From Marinomonas aquimarina (GTDB lineage: Bacteria; Pseudomonadota; Gammaproteobacteria; Pseudomonadales; Marinomonadaceae), in the NCBI RefSeq assembly GCF_900089755.1, contig NZ_FLOC01000011.1:62001-126000 (forward strand): a DNA stretch of 64,000 nucleotides. The letters are read 5' to 3'. This document shows positions 57,021-64,000 of the stretch, piece by piece. A program made the translations under genes and the position numbers. The notes under the pieces are model-generated. The model ran no database searches, was not told the DNA's origin, and saw only the letters and a list, made by a program, of their open reading frames with translations. Numbering within the stretch: position 1 is the stretch's first letter; each line of letters starts with the position of its first letter.

Positions 57021-57082
57021 GGTGAATTCACCAAGCTGAAAATTGACGCTTGTCAAACTTCTAAATTTCAGGCTATTCTGAA
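57021..57082. promoter_or_regulatory. Three dyads in the promoter region of the small secreted protein gene
   Basis: GGTGAATTCACC (57021-57032) is a perfect palindrome; TTGAC-GCTT-GTCAA (57043-57056) and TTCAG-GCTATT-CTGAA (57067-57082) are perfect inverted repeats. TTGTCA (57050-57055), an 18-base spacer and TATTCT (57074-57079) form a plausible promoter that overlaps the second and third dyads. Confidence 0.5.
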
Positions 57083-57109
57083 TTTGTTGCTTAATTACAG
57101 GAGCCAAAC

Positions 57110-57397
57110 ATGGTTCGTACGTTGCTCATTACATTGCTGATTCCGCTGATTGCTTGCTTTAGCATCAGTGTTAAAGCTGTGGATAGCAACGAAAGCAAGC
57201 TAGTTAAACACGGATCACTTGAGTGTGTTTACGAATTACCAAGTGCTGAAGTCGCGCCCGACATTGATCACACAATGTTGCCAAGCGTTCATAATGAACC
57301 GATTGAAGCCAATCACAGCAAACTCATCGCCTATGAGGGTTTGCATGCCTCTAAGATCTTTCTGAGTTGGTGTTGTCGGGGACCACCCCAAGCGTAG
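57110..57397 (+). CDS. Small secreted protein, unknown
   Basis: 95 residues that I do not recognise. A signal peptide spans about 1-24 (ACFSISVKA). The mature part of about 71 residues is mostly acidic, with HGSLECVYELP, several His and Asn residues, and a cysteine-rich end SWCCRGPPQA. CAGGAG six bases before the ATG is a good ribosome site. It is 55 bases before the CBS-domain gene, with no terminator seen between, so they may share a transcript. Confidence 0.7.
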   Translation: MVRTLLITLLIPLIACFSISVKAVDSNESKLVKHGSLECVYELPSAEVAPDIDHTMLPSVHNEPIEANHSKLIAYEGLHASKIFLSWCCRGPPQA

Positions 57398-57452
57398 TTT
57401 TTTCCAGTTGTACTTTTAACCTACTGAATTAATTACGATTGAGGTATTTCTC

Positions 57453-58046
57453 ATGAAAACACTTACTTACACTTCAACAAAAGACATCCATGACTTAACT
57501 TGGCCAGAAGTAGAGCAAAACATCGGCCTCTACACACCGGCATTGCGTGTGTTTACTGACTTCAAAGATGCTAGCCCACGTTTGATTGAACCCAGTGTTC
57601 GTGCCGATGTGCTGGTGGAGATCATGAAGAAAGAACACGTGCGTATGAAAGTCGTGGTGGACTCGCTCAATAATTTCCTTGGCATTATCAGCTTAGAAGA
57701 CTTATCTGATGAAGCTTTTATCAAGCGCATTGCGGAAGGCTACGTGCGTGATGAGTTACTTGTGATCGACTTAATGCGCCCAAAAGAAGATTTATTGGCC
57801 GTGACATACAAGTCCCTTAGCAACAGCGACATTGAGTCACTAGTTCTGAGCCAAAAAAGCAACGCACATCAGCACTTATTGGTCGTTGATGATGAAACCA
57901 TGAGTATTCGCGGTCTCGTCTCTGCCAACGACATCGTCCGTCAGTTGCAGCTGAACATTGATGTCGCCACATCAACTAGTTTCGCTAAACTAAATGACGT
58001 ACTGGAGCACGAATACGCAGACAGCAAACGTATTCGAGTCGCGTAA
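57453..58046 (+). CDS. CBS-domain protein
   Basis: 197 residues with a tandem CBS pair: the first repeat about 45-100 (MKKEHVRMKVVVDSLNNFLGIISLEDL) and the second about 110-170 (QHLLVVDDETMSIRGLVSANDIVRQL). There is no attached enzyme or channel. CBS pairs bind adenosine nucleotides and usually regulate a partner; the partner is unknown. GAGG stands ahead of the ATG. Confidence 0.88.
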   Translation: MKTLTYTSTKDIHDLTWPEVEQNIGLYTPALRVFTDFKDASPRLIEPSVRADVLVEIMKKEHVRMKVVVDSLNNFLGIISLEDLSDEAFIKRIAEGYVRDELLVIDLMRPKEDLLAVTYKSLSNSDIESLVLSQKSNAHQHLLVVDDETMSIRGLVSANDIVRQLQLNIDVATSTSFAKLNDVLEHEYADSKRIRVA

Positions 58047-58080
58047 GCGTTAACTCAAACAGCCATATAAGGCACAAAAA

Positions 58081-58107
58081 AGGTCAGCATTAGCTGACCT
58101 TTTTTTG
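58081..58107. terminator. Bidirectional terminator between CBS-domain gene and tusA
   Basis: Eight-base-pair stem 58081-58088 with 58093-58100, loop atta, followed by T8; the A-run before it serves the minus strand. Confidence 0.9.
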
Positions 58108-58326
58108 TACCCAGTAGTAATAGAGCTCGCCATCATGCTCTTGCTTGACCAATGGGTGCCCTAAAAAGTTACAGAATTTAGGAATATCACGTTCCGTAGA
58201 AGGGTCAGTCGCAATGATTTTCACCACCTCTCCCGGCGCCATCTTACGCACCACACCATGCAGCATCATTACTGGCTCTGGACAGTAAAGCCCTTGCGTA
58301 TCTAAAACTTGGTTATGATCAGACAA
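58090..58326 (-). CDS. tusA: Sulfur carrier protein TusA
   Basis: 78 residues with the TusA motif [15 protein letters not shown] (the cysteine carries persulfide to tRNA 2-thiolation and molybdopterin synthesis) and [17 protein letters not shown]. The open frame extends to 58395, but a TTG at 58326, eight bases after GAGG, gives the expected E. coli-like length. The 3' end runs into the shared terminator. Confidence 0.92.
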   Translation of the reverse strand: MSDHNQVLDTQGLYCPEPVMMLHGVVRKMAPGEVVKIIATDPSTERDIPKFCNFLGHPLVKQEHDGELYYYWVQKKVS

Positions 58327-58343
58327 TCCTCTACCCTCGTTAA

Positions 58344-58931
58344 CTAAATAAGATCTAAGCGCTGAAGAAATGGCTTTATTTGACCTGACAGCCACTGCAT
58401 CACTTGCGAATCGGAAAGATTATAACGTTTCAGCACATTAAAATCGTGGTCGGCCCCGTCTAACCATTGAATTTCAACATTATTAGGCAAGCTCTGTTGT
58501 TGCACCCATTCTTTCGAACCTAACGCATCTCGTGTGCCCTGCAAAATCAAGAAAGGCACTTCGCTGCTGTGCTCAAGATGCTCTAAGCGATGCTTGTCCA
58601 TTTTTTTGGCCGGATAAAAGGGAAAACCTAAGGCAACGCAAGCCTGCACATTATGGCTTTGACAAAGCTCGGCAATAATACGCGACCCCATCGATTTCCC
58701 TAGTAAGACAATCGGCGTTTGTGGATCAATTCGAGCCCCCACTTCCGCCACCAGCTTTGCCAATTTTGGCGGTGGGCGTTTTTTACCAGTACGTTCAATT
58801 TCCTGCATATAATCAAGGGTAATTGGCTCAATTTCGCCCCCCAAATCGGCCTCTAAACGAGACTTAATTTGAGTCAAAAAGACGCTCTGATGCCCAGCAC
58901 CTGAGCCGTGTAATAGATAAAGTTTCATCAT
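58344..58931 (-). CDS. Alpha/beta hydrolase, small KAT-like/TEX30 type
   Basis: About 195 residues: [13 protein letters not shown] (oxyanion region), nucleophile elbow [18 protein letters not shown] (acid) and GADHDFN (His). These match the bacterial members of the TEX30-like hydrolase family. Two adjacent ATG codons (58931 and 58928) are candidate starts; neither has a good Shine-Dalgarno. It lies upstream of tusA with a gap of 17 bases. Substrate unknown. Confidence 0.83.
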   Translation of the reverse strand: MMKLYLLHGSGAGHQSVFLTQIKSRLEADLGGEIEPITLDYMQEIERTGKKRPPPKLAKLVAEVGARIDPQTPIVLLGKSMGSRIIAELCQSHNVQACVALGFPFYPAKKMDKHRLEHLEHSSEVPFLILQGTRDALGSKEWVQQQSLPNNVEIQWLDGADHDFNVLKRYNLSDSQVMQWLSGQIKPFLQRLDLI

Positions 58932-59166
58932 ATCGATTGAAAACGTTGCTCTGTGACAAGGAATACCCACAAAGCAGCCAATGCTCCTGTTCTTTAAATT
59001 GTGAAAAGACTTAGAATCAATTTCGCTAGTTTACCGCTGTTGGAATTAGAAGGAAGGTCCGACTGCTCCGTTCGTCAGATACGAAGTATCGAACCCCCAC
59101 CTTTGCAATGAAAACGGCATTATCTTTAACAAGGTCTATCACTCAACGTGGTTTGTGGAAGAAACT

Positions 59167-60609
59167 ATGAGCACAGCTTTTGATCACCCAACATACAACT
59201 ATCGAGTGGTGCGCGCATTCACCATTATGACGGTGGTATGGGGCGTAGTAGGCATGGCTATCGGCGTATTAATTGCGTCTCAATTGGTATGGCCAGACCT
59301 ACTTGCTAACATACCTTACCTACATTTTGGACGTTTACGCCCACTTCACACTAACGCAGTCATCTTCGGTTTTGGTGGTTCTGCCCTGTTTGCAACGTCG
59401 TACTATGTTGTACAACGTACCACTCAGGCAAGACTATTCTCTGACGTCCTGTCAGGCTTTACCTTCTGGGGTTGGCAAATCATCATTGTGGCAGCCGCTA
59501 TTACCTTACCACTTGGCTACACTCAGACTAAAGAGTACGCCGAGCTGGAATGGCCAATTGACATTCTGATCACATTGGTTTGGGTGGCATACGCTATTAA
59601 CTTCTTCGGCACCGTCGCGAAACGTAAGATGAAACACATCTACGTAGCGAACTGGTTCTACGGAGCATTCATCATCACCGTTGCAGTACTTCACATCGGC
59701 AACAGTGCAGTGGTGCCTGTTAGCACCTTTAAATCGTACTCGGTTTACTCAGGTGCGGCCGATGCCATGGTGCAATGGTGGTACGGGCACAACGCTGTAG
59801 GTTTCTTCCTAACAGCAGGCTTCCTAGGCATGATGTACTACTTCGTTCCGAAACAAGCTGGCCGTCCGGTTTTCTCATACCGCCTATCAATCGTCCACTT
59901 CTGGGCATTGATTTCCCTATACATTTGGGCGGGTCCACACCACCTTCACTACACAGCACTACCAAACTGGACACAAAGTCTCGGTATGGTGATGTCGTTG
60001 ATCCTTCTAGCACCATCTTGGGGTGGTATGATCAACGGTGTAATGACGTTATCTGGTGCATGGCACAAACTTCGTCATGACCCAATTCTACGTTTCCTAG
60101 TGGTGTCATTGTCGTTCTACGGTATGTCTACCTTCGAAGGCCCAATGATGTCGATTAAGACAGTCAACGCTCTGTCTCACTACACTGACTGGACCGTAGG
60201 CCACGTACACGCTGGTGCGCTTGGCTGGGTAGCGATGGTAAGTATCGGTGCGGTATATCACCTACTACCAGCCGTACTTGGCTTTAAACCTGGTGCAATG
60301 TACTCAACTCGCTTGATCAACGTGCACTTCTGGCTAGCGACTATCGGTACTGTATTGTACATCGCTTCTATGTGGGTAAACGGCATCATGCAAGGCCTAA
60401 TGTGGCGTGCATTTAATGACGATGGCTCTTTGACTTACACATTCGTTGAGTCAGTAGACGCAAGTTACCCAGGCTGGTTCGTTCGTGTTCTAGGTGGTGC
60501 AATCTTCCTACTTGGTATGCTGCTAATGTCTTACAACTCGTACATGACTGTACGTTCAGCAAAAGGCAAAGAAGCAGAATCATTCCAAGCCGACACTCAA
60601 GTAGCATAG
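59167..60609 (+). CDS. ccoN: cbb3-type cytochrome c oxidase subunit I
   Basis: Catalytic haem b/b3-CuB subunit of about 480 residues with twelve helices. [34 protein letters not shown] and [13 protein letters not shown] contain haem and CuB histidines; [13 protein letters not shown] holds the haem pair. ATG at 59167 is preceded by GTGGAAG; a GTG at 59155 is less likely. It is the first gene of ccoNOQP. No convincing ANR/FNR box was seen upstream. Confidence 0.97.
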   Translation: MSTAFDHPTYNYRVVRAFTIMTVVWGVVGMAIGVLIASQLVWPDLLANIPYLHFGRLRPLHTNAVIFGFGGSALFATSYYVVQRTTQARLFSDVLSGFTFWGWQIIIVAAAITLPLGYTQTKEYAELEWPIDILITLVWVAYAINFFGTVAKRKMKHIYVANWFYGAFIITVAVLHIGNSAVVPVSTFKSYSVYSGAADAMVQWWYGHNAVGFFLTAGFLGMMYYFVPKQAGRPVFSYRLSIVHFWALISLYIWAGPHHLHYTALPNWTQSLGMVMSLILLAPSWGGMINGVMTLSGAWHKLRHDPILRFLVVSLSFYGMSTFEGPMMSIKTVNALSHYTDWTVGHVHAGALGWVAMVSIGAVYHLLPAVLGFKPGAMYSTRLINVHFWLATIGTVLYIASMWVNGIMQGLMWRAFNDDGSLTYTFVESVDASYPGWFVRVLGGAIFLLGMLLMSYNSYMTVRSAKGKEAESFQADTQVA

Positions 60610-60620
60610 GGGTTTAAAAC

Positions 60621-61223
60621 ATGCGCCATGAAGTAATTGAAAAAAATATGGGGCTCATGATCATCCTTATCGTCGTAGCGATCAGCTTCGGCGCTTTGGT
60701 TGAGATTATCCCTCTATTCTTTATGAAACAAACCACTCAGCCAGTGGAGAACTTAAAGCCTCTAACGGCCCTTGAGCTGGAAGGTCGTGACATTTACCAA
60801 CGTGAAGGCTGTCTGAGCTGTCACACACAAATGATCCGTCCTTTCCGTGCCGAGACTGAGCGTTACGGCCCATACAGCGTTGCTGGTGAGTCGGTCTACG
60901 ATCACCCATTCCTATGGGGCTCTAAGCGAACGGGTCCTGACCTAGCTCGTGTTGGTCAGCGTTACAGTGACGAATGGCATCGTGCCCACTTATACAACCC
61001 ACGCGATGTAGTGCCAGAGTCAAACATGCCAGGCTTCCCTTGGTTGTTTGAGAACAAAATTGATGGCAATGACACTGCCAACAAGATGTCTGCACTACGC
61101 ATGGTAGGCGTACCTTACACTGATGAGCAAATCGCATCAGCGAAAACTGAGGTACGTGGCAAACGTGAAATCGATGCTCTCGTTGCTTACCTGCAACAAC
61201 TGGGCACAGTGATCGAACGATAG
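60621..61223 (+). CDS. ccoO: cbb3-type cytochrome c oxidase subunit II
   Basis: 200-residue membrane-anchored cytochrome c: one N-terminal helix (about 12-33), then haem motif [12 protein letters not shown] and [14 protein letters not shown]; the Met ligand is probably in ESNMPGFPW. It transfers electrons from CcoP to CcoN. Follows ccoN by 11 bases. Confidence 0.97.
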   Translation: MRHEVIEKNMGLMIILIVVAISFGALVEIIPLFFMKQTTQPVENLKPLTALELEGRDIYQREGCLSCHTQMIRPFRAETERYGPYSVAGESVYDHPFLWGSKRTGPDLARVGQRYSDEWHRAHLYNPRDVVPESNMPGFPWLFENKIDGNDTANKMSALRMVGVPYTDEQIASAKTEVRGKREIDALVAYLQQLGTVIER

Positions 61224-61232
61224 GGTCATAAC

Positions 61233-61427
61233 ATGGACATTAATACGCTAAGAACACTTGCAACGCCCATCGCATTCATTGCCTTTGTCGGGATCATTAT
61301 TTGGACATTCAGTAAGGGCCGTAAAGGCGGTTTCGATGAAGCGGCTAACCTGCCTTTTGCAGATGACGATGATGAAGTAAGTGTCGAGCAGCGCAAGTCA
61401 TCCGTGGAGAAGAAGACACATGAATGA
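61233..61427 (+). CDS. ccoQ: cbb3-type cytochrome c oxidase subunit CcoQ
   Basis: 64-residue single-helix protein (about 9-27) that stabilises the oxidase. FSKGRKGGFDEAANLPFADDD is typical. It starts nine bases after ccoO and overlaps ccoP by 8 bases. Confidence 0.93.
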   Translation: MDINTLRTLATPIAFIAFVGIIIWTFSKGRKGGFDEAANLPFADDDDEVSVEQRKSSVEKKTHE

Positions 61428-62316
61428 ATTAAGTTCTTTTTGGAGCGGCTGGATCATTGTGATCTCGTTAGGCTCTATTTTGGGAAGCTTCTTGCTGTTA
61501 TCCATTGTTCGTAAAGGACAACGCTTTAACTCTGAAACGACTCAAACAGTAGGCCATGAGTTTGATGGCATTGAAGAGTACGACAACCCTCTACCACGTT
61601 GGTGGTACTGGATGTTTGTTCTGACGGTAGTTTTCGCACTAGGTTACCTAGCCCTGTACCCAGGTCTTGGTAACTTCAAAGGCTTACTAGGTTGGTCACA
61701 AGAGACCGCTTACGAGCGTGAAGTGGCGAAAGCAGAAGCAGAGTTTGGCCCTATGTTTGCTCAGTTCTCTCAAACTCCGATTGAAGAACTGGCGCAAAAC
61801 GACCAAGCGATGCGTATCGGTCAGCGCTTATTCGCCAACAACTGTGCTCAATGTCACGGCTCTGCAGCAACCGGCAGCTACGGCTTCCCTAACCTGACAG
61901 ACAATGACTGGCTATACGGTGGTGATGCGGCCGCTATTTCTCAAACCATCCTGAAAGGTCGTGTTGCAGCCATGCCTGCATGGGGCCCAATGCTAGGTGA
62001 AGAAGGCGTGCACAACGTATCTCAATACGTTCTTAGCCTATCTGGCAGCGCTACAGATGCTCAAGCAGCTGAGCAAGGTCAGGCGCTATACAACACTAAC
62101 TGTCTAGCGTGTCACGGCGCAGAAGGTAAAGGCAACCACCTATTTGGTGCCCCTAACCTAACTGACAATATTTGGCTATACGGCGGCAGCGCACAACAAG
62201 TGATGCAAACCGTTCGTAACGGCCGTAATGGTCAGATGCCAGCTTGGGAAGGCATTCTAGGTAAAGACAAAGCGCACGTTGTTGCTGGCTACGTCTACAG
62301 CCTATCAAATCAGTAA
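61420..62316 (+). CDS. ccoP: cbb3-type cytochrome c oxidase subunit III
   Basis: Membrane-anchored di-haem cytochrome of 298 residues. Two N-terminal helices (about 9-29 and 61-80, the latter in PRWWYWMFVLTVVFALGYL) are followed by two cytochrome c domains with CAQCHGSA and CLACHGAEGKG. ATG at 61420, overlapping ccoQ, is preferred to 61381, because it begins MNELSSFWSGWI like other CcoP proteins. Confidence 0.97.
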   Translation: MNELSSFWSGWIIVISLGSILGSFLLLSIVRKGQRFNSETTQTVGHEFDGIEEYDNPLPRWWYWMFVLTVVFALGYLALYPGLGNFKGLLGWSQETAYEREVAKAEAEFGPMFAQFSQTPIEELAQNDQAMRIGQRLFANNCAQCHGSAATGSYGFPNLTDNDWLYGGDAAAISQTILKGRVAAMPAWGPMLGEEGVHNVSQYVLSLSGSATDAQAAEQGQALYNTNCLACHGAEGKGNHLFGAPNLTDNIWLYGGSAQQVMQTVRNGRNGQMPAWEGILGKDKAHVVAGYVYSLSNQ

Positions 62317-62335
62317 ATCTCTGATGTGTATCAAA

Positions 62336-62367
62336 AGGGTGTGACCGAAAGGCACACCCTTTTTTTA
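62336..62367 (+). terminator. Terminator after ccoNOQP
   Basis: Eight-base-pair stem 62336-62343 with 62353-62360; an inner CC/GG pair closed by GAAA is possible with one bulged A. T7 follows. It separates the structural genes from ccoG. Confidence 0.9.
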
Positions 62368-62427
62368 TTAAAAACTGTAATATTAGTTAGTACTTAAACA
62401 AGCCTGTTGAACGTTAAGGAAAGCAGC

Positions 62428-63837
62428 ATGAGTGAGAAGATACCTGTTCAAAACGTCGAGCCAGAAGTCGTCGAATTCGACCTATACGAAAAGCGCAAAA
62501 AGATTTACACACGTGCTATTTCAGGTTTTTTCCAGAAAATCCGAACCCGCGCTCTGTGGATTCTGATGCTAGGTTACTTCTTAACACCATGGATCAACTG
62601 GCACGATCGTCAAGGCGTACTATTTGATTTGCCGGCGCGCCAATTCCATATCTTTGGCATCACCTTTTTCCCGCAAGATTTCTTCCTACTGGCTTGGATT
62701 CTGATCATCTGTGCCTTTGGCTTATTCTTTGTCACCACCCTCTTTGGTCGTGTTTGGTGTGGCTATACTTGCCCACAAACCGTATGGACCATGGTATTCA
62801 TGTGGATTGAGGAAAAAACCGAAGGCTCGCGTAATGCCCGCATGAAGCTTGATAAAGCGCCCATGTCACGCAGCAAATTTATCAAAAAATTTAACAAGCA
62901 CAGCCTCTGGGTGCTGTTTGGTTGGCTGACTGGCTTAACCTTTGTTGGCTATTTCACCCCTGTACGCGAACTCATCATCGACTTATTTACTTTCCAAGCT
63001 CACCCATGGGCCTACTTCTGGGTCGCCTTCTTCACGGGTGCCACTTACCTATTCGCGGGCTGGATGCGTGAGCAGGTGTGTACTTATATGTGTCCGTACG
63101 CCCGTTTCCAAGCAGTGATGTTTGACCCTGATACCATGGTGATTTCATACGACTACAACCGCGGTGAAACTCGCGGCCCTCGTAAACGTAGCGCCGATCC
63201 TAAAGAACAAGGGTTAGGCGATTGTATTGACTGTAACTTGTGTGTCCATGTCTGCCCAGCTGGCATCGACATTCGTGATGGCCTGCAATACCAATGTATT
63301 GGTTGTGCTTTGTGTGTTGATGCGTGTGACTCGATCATGGACAAAATGGGCTACGATCGCGGCCTTGTGAGCTACACCACAGAACGTCGCTTAGAGGGCG
63401 AAAGTTCACATATTATGCGCCCGAAAGCGATTGGCTATGCTATGTGTATGTTGGTGGTCGTAACCGCATTCTTTTACTTTGCCAGTGATCGTGAAGCACT
63501 TGGCTTAGACATTATTCGCGACCGTAACCGCCTCTACAACAGCACCCCAAGTGGCTTGATCGAAAACATCTACACCGTCAAAGTCATCAACATGGATCAG
63601 GCAGCGCACCAGTTTGAGATCTCAGTCAGTGGCTTGGATAACATGCAAATGATTGGCCGCAAAAAGGTTCAAGTAAACGCTGGTGAGGTGCGCTCAGTAC
63701 CTTTCTCTATCCAAGTTCCGCCGACGGCATTAGAGCAACAGCGAAACACTATTTTCTTTAAAGTGGAGTCACTTGATCCAAATTATCCACTAGAAAAAGT
63801 CACAGAAAGTCGATTTATTGGTCCTGTATCAAAATAA
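62428..63837 (+). CDS. ccoG: Cytochrome c oxidase accessory protein CcoG (FixG)
   Basis: 469-residue membrane protein with two 4Fe-4S motifs, CIDCNLCVHVCPAGIDI and CIGCALCVDACDS, five or six helices and a C-terminal IgG-like domain (about 350-469). CcoG reduces copper for cbb3 oxidase assembly. AAGGAAAGC precedes ATG at 62428; an upstream TTG at 62407 is less likely. Confidence 0.96.
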   Translation: MSEKIPVQNVEPEVVEFDLYEKRKKIYTRAISGFFQKIRTRALWILMLGYFLTPWINWHDRQGVLFDLPARQFHIFGITFFPQDFFLLAWILIICAFGLFFVTTLFGRVWCGYTCPQTVWTMVFMWIEEKTEGSRNARMKLDKAPMSRSKFIKKFNKHSLWVLFGWLTGLTFVGYFTPVRELIIDLFTFQAHPWAYFWVAFFTGATYLFAGWMREQVCTYMCPYARFQAVMFDPDTMVISYDYNRGETRGPRKRSADPKEQGLGDCIDCNLCVHVCPAGIDIRDGLQYQCIGCALCVDACDSIMDKMGYDRGLVSYTTERRLEGESSHIMRPKAIGYAMCMLVVVTAFFYFASDREALGLDIIRDRNRLYNSTPSGLIENIYTVKVINMDQAAHQFEISVSGLDNMQMIGRKKVQVNAGEVRSVPFSIQVPPTALEQQRNTIFFKVESLDPNYPLEKVTESRFIGPVSK

Positions 63838-63845
63838 TGAACTAT

Positions 63846-63881
63846 AAGCGGTGATAATATCACCGCTTATTCGCCTTTTTT
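63846..63881 (+). terminator. Hairpin between ccoG and ccoH
   Basis: Ten-base-pair stem 63846-63855 with 63859-63868, loop aat, then eight bases and T6 at 63876-63881. The T-run is detached from the stem, so it may be an inefficient terminator or only an RNA-processing hairpin. Confidence 0.5.
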
Positions 63882-63894
63882 ATGGAGTACCTTT

Positions 63895-64000
63895 ATGTCG
63901 ACAATCGTAAGCCTGCCTTGGTACAAGCAATTTTGGCCGTGGTTTATTATCAGTGTGCCACTTTCATCGGTTCTAGTAGCGATCGTGCAGGTCTATGCCG
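63895..64000 (+). CDS. ccoH: FixH/CcoH-family cbb3 oxidase assembly protein, 5' part
   Basis: The first 35 codons only, cut by the window edge. MSTIVSLPWYKQFWPWFII and the following hydrophobic segment fit the N-terminal helix of FixH-family proteins, and the position after ccoG is that of ccoH. TATGGAG gives the ribosome site. Confidence 0.85.
   Translation, partial: MSTIVSLPWYKQFWPWFIISVPLSSVLVAIVQVYA

Noticed and set aside
59050-59105. Block upstream of ccoN resembling part of a tRNA T-arm on the minus strand (GGTTCGATAC)
   Set aside because: No acceptor stem, D-arm or anticodon loop can be drawn around it, so it is reported only as a dyad.
58971-59166. Search for an ANR/FNR box (TTGAT-N4-ATCAA) before ccoN
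   Set aside because: Only poor partial matches were found, so no site is reported.
1-64000. Mobile elements, prophage, CRISPR or defence genes
   Set aside because: No transposase, integrase, phage, cas or known defence gene was found, and no long terminal repeats or direct repeats flanking gene blocks were noticed.

Overview
The window is a contiguous stretch of ordinary chromosomal DNA from a gammaproteobacterium. Gene content and order point to a marine member of the old Oceanospirillales, most like Marinomonas. The order follows that of pseudomonads in several blocks (rne/murB/ptp/ycaR/lpxK/exbD/exbB/comEC/DUF2062/lol; aspS/ruvCAB/tolQRAB/pal/cpoB/tRNA-Lys/nadA), but several genes that pseudomonads carry inside those blocks are missing. 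The genus is an inference from gene order and protein style. There are no insertion sequences, prophage genes, CRISPR arrays or rRNA genes, and no gene-free stretch longer than 300 bases.

Layout. 1-876: 3' end of a long acidic gene, probably rne. 990-7272 (minus): one tightly packed operon read comEC, exbB, exbD, lpxK, ycaR, low-molecular-weight phosphatase, murB, murI (cell envelope). 7310-7834: DUF2062 membrane protein. 7904-9821 (minus): lolC/F-like permease and lolD. 9881-12612 (minus): dapA, bamC, purC. 12786-13232: bcp. 13295-14625 (minus): perM and a TusA-like gene, divergent from a BepA-like protease (14656-16071). 16154-26261 (minus): nadA, two identical tRNA-Lys genes, cpoB, pal, tolB, tolA, tolR, tolQ, ruvB, ruvA, ruvC and aspS. 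26428-31036 (minus): GreA/GreB-family protein, cysN, cysD and trhP (yegQ). 31174-32133 (minus): orphan coiled-coil membrane protein. 32300-37160 (plus): sodB, an SH3/coiled-coil YgiM-like protein, a cation/proton antiporter and a second-type EF-G. 37239-41533 (minus): tas-like reductase, di-haem peroxidase lipoprotein, minE, minD and minC. 41804-50314 (minus): sbcC, sbcD, a ferredoxin-domain protein, pepD and gor. 50487-51783 (plus): xthA and an ArsR-family repressor. 51797-56868 (minus): alpha/beta hydrolase, exported ATP-dependent DNA ligase, htpG, O-methyltransferase and DUF599 protein. 57110-58046 (plus): small secreted orphan and CBS-domain protein. 58090-58931 (minus): tusA and a small hydrolase. 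59167-64000 (plus): ccoNOQP, ccoG and the start of ccoH.

How it fits together. The dominant theme is the envelope: peptidoglycan precursors (murB, murI, dapA), lipid A (lpxK), lipoprotein export and outer-membrane assembly (lol, bamC, bepA), the Tol-Pal constriction system and division-site placement (minCDE). DNA maintenance comes second (ruvCAB, sbcCD, xthA, exported ligase). The right end is the high-affinity cbb3 oxidase with its assembly genes.

The most useful observations beyond routine annotation are: a CysN whose C-terminus looks like a decayed APS-kinase domain; a ComEC without its beta-lactamase-like domain; a LexA-type box before ruvC; a sigma-32 type promoter before htpG; a strong Fur-type box before an ArsR-family gene that carries the cysteine pair spacing of sulfide sensors; a LolD paired with one permease only; a ferredoxin-like protein with a shortened cluster loop; and a small secreted orphan preceded by three dyads. 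I did not find a clearly new multi-gene system.
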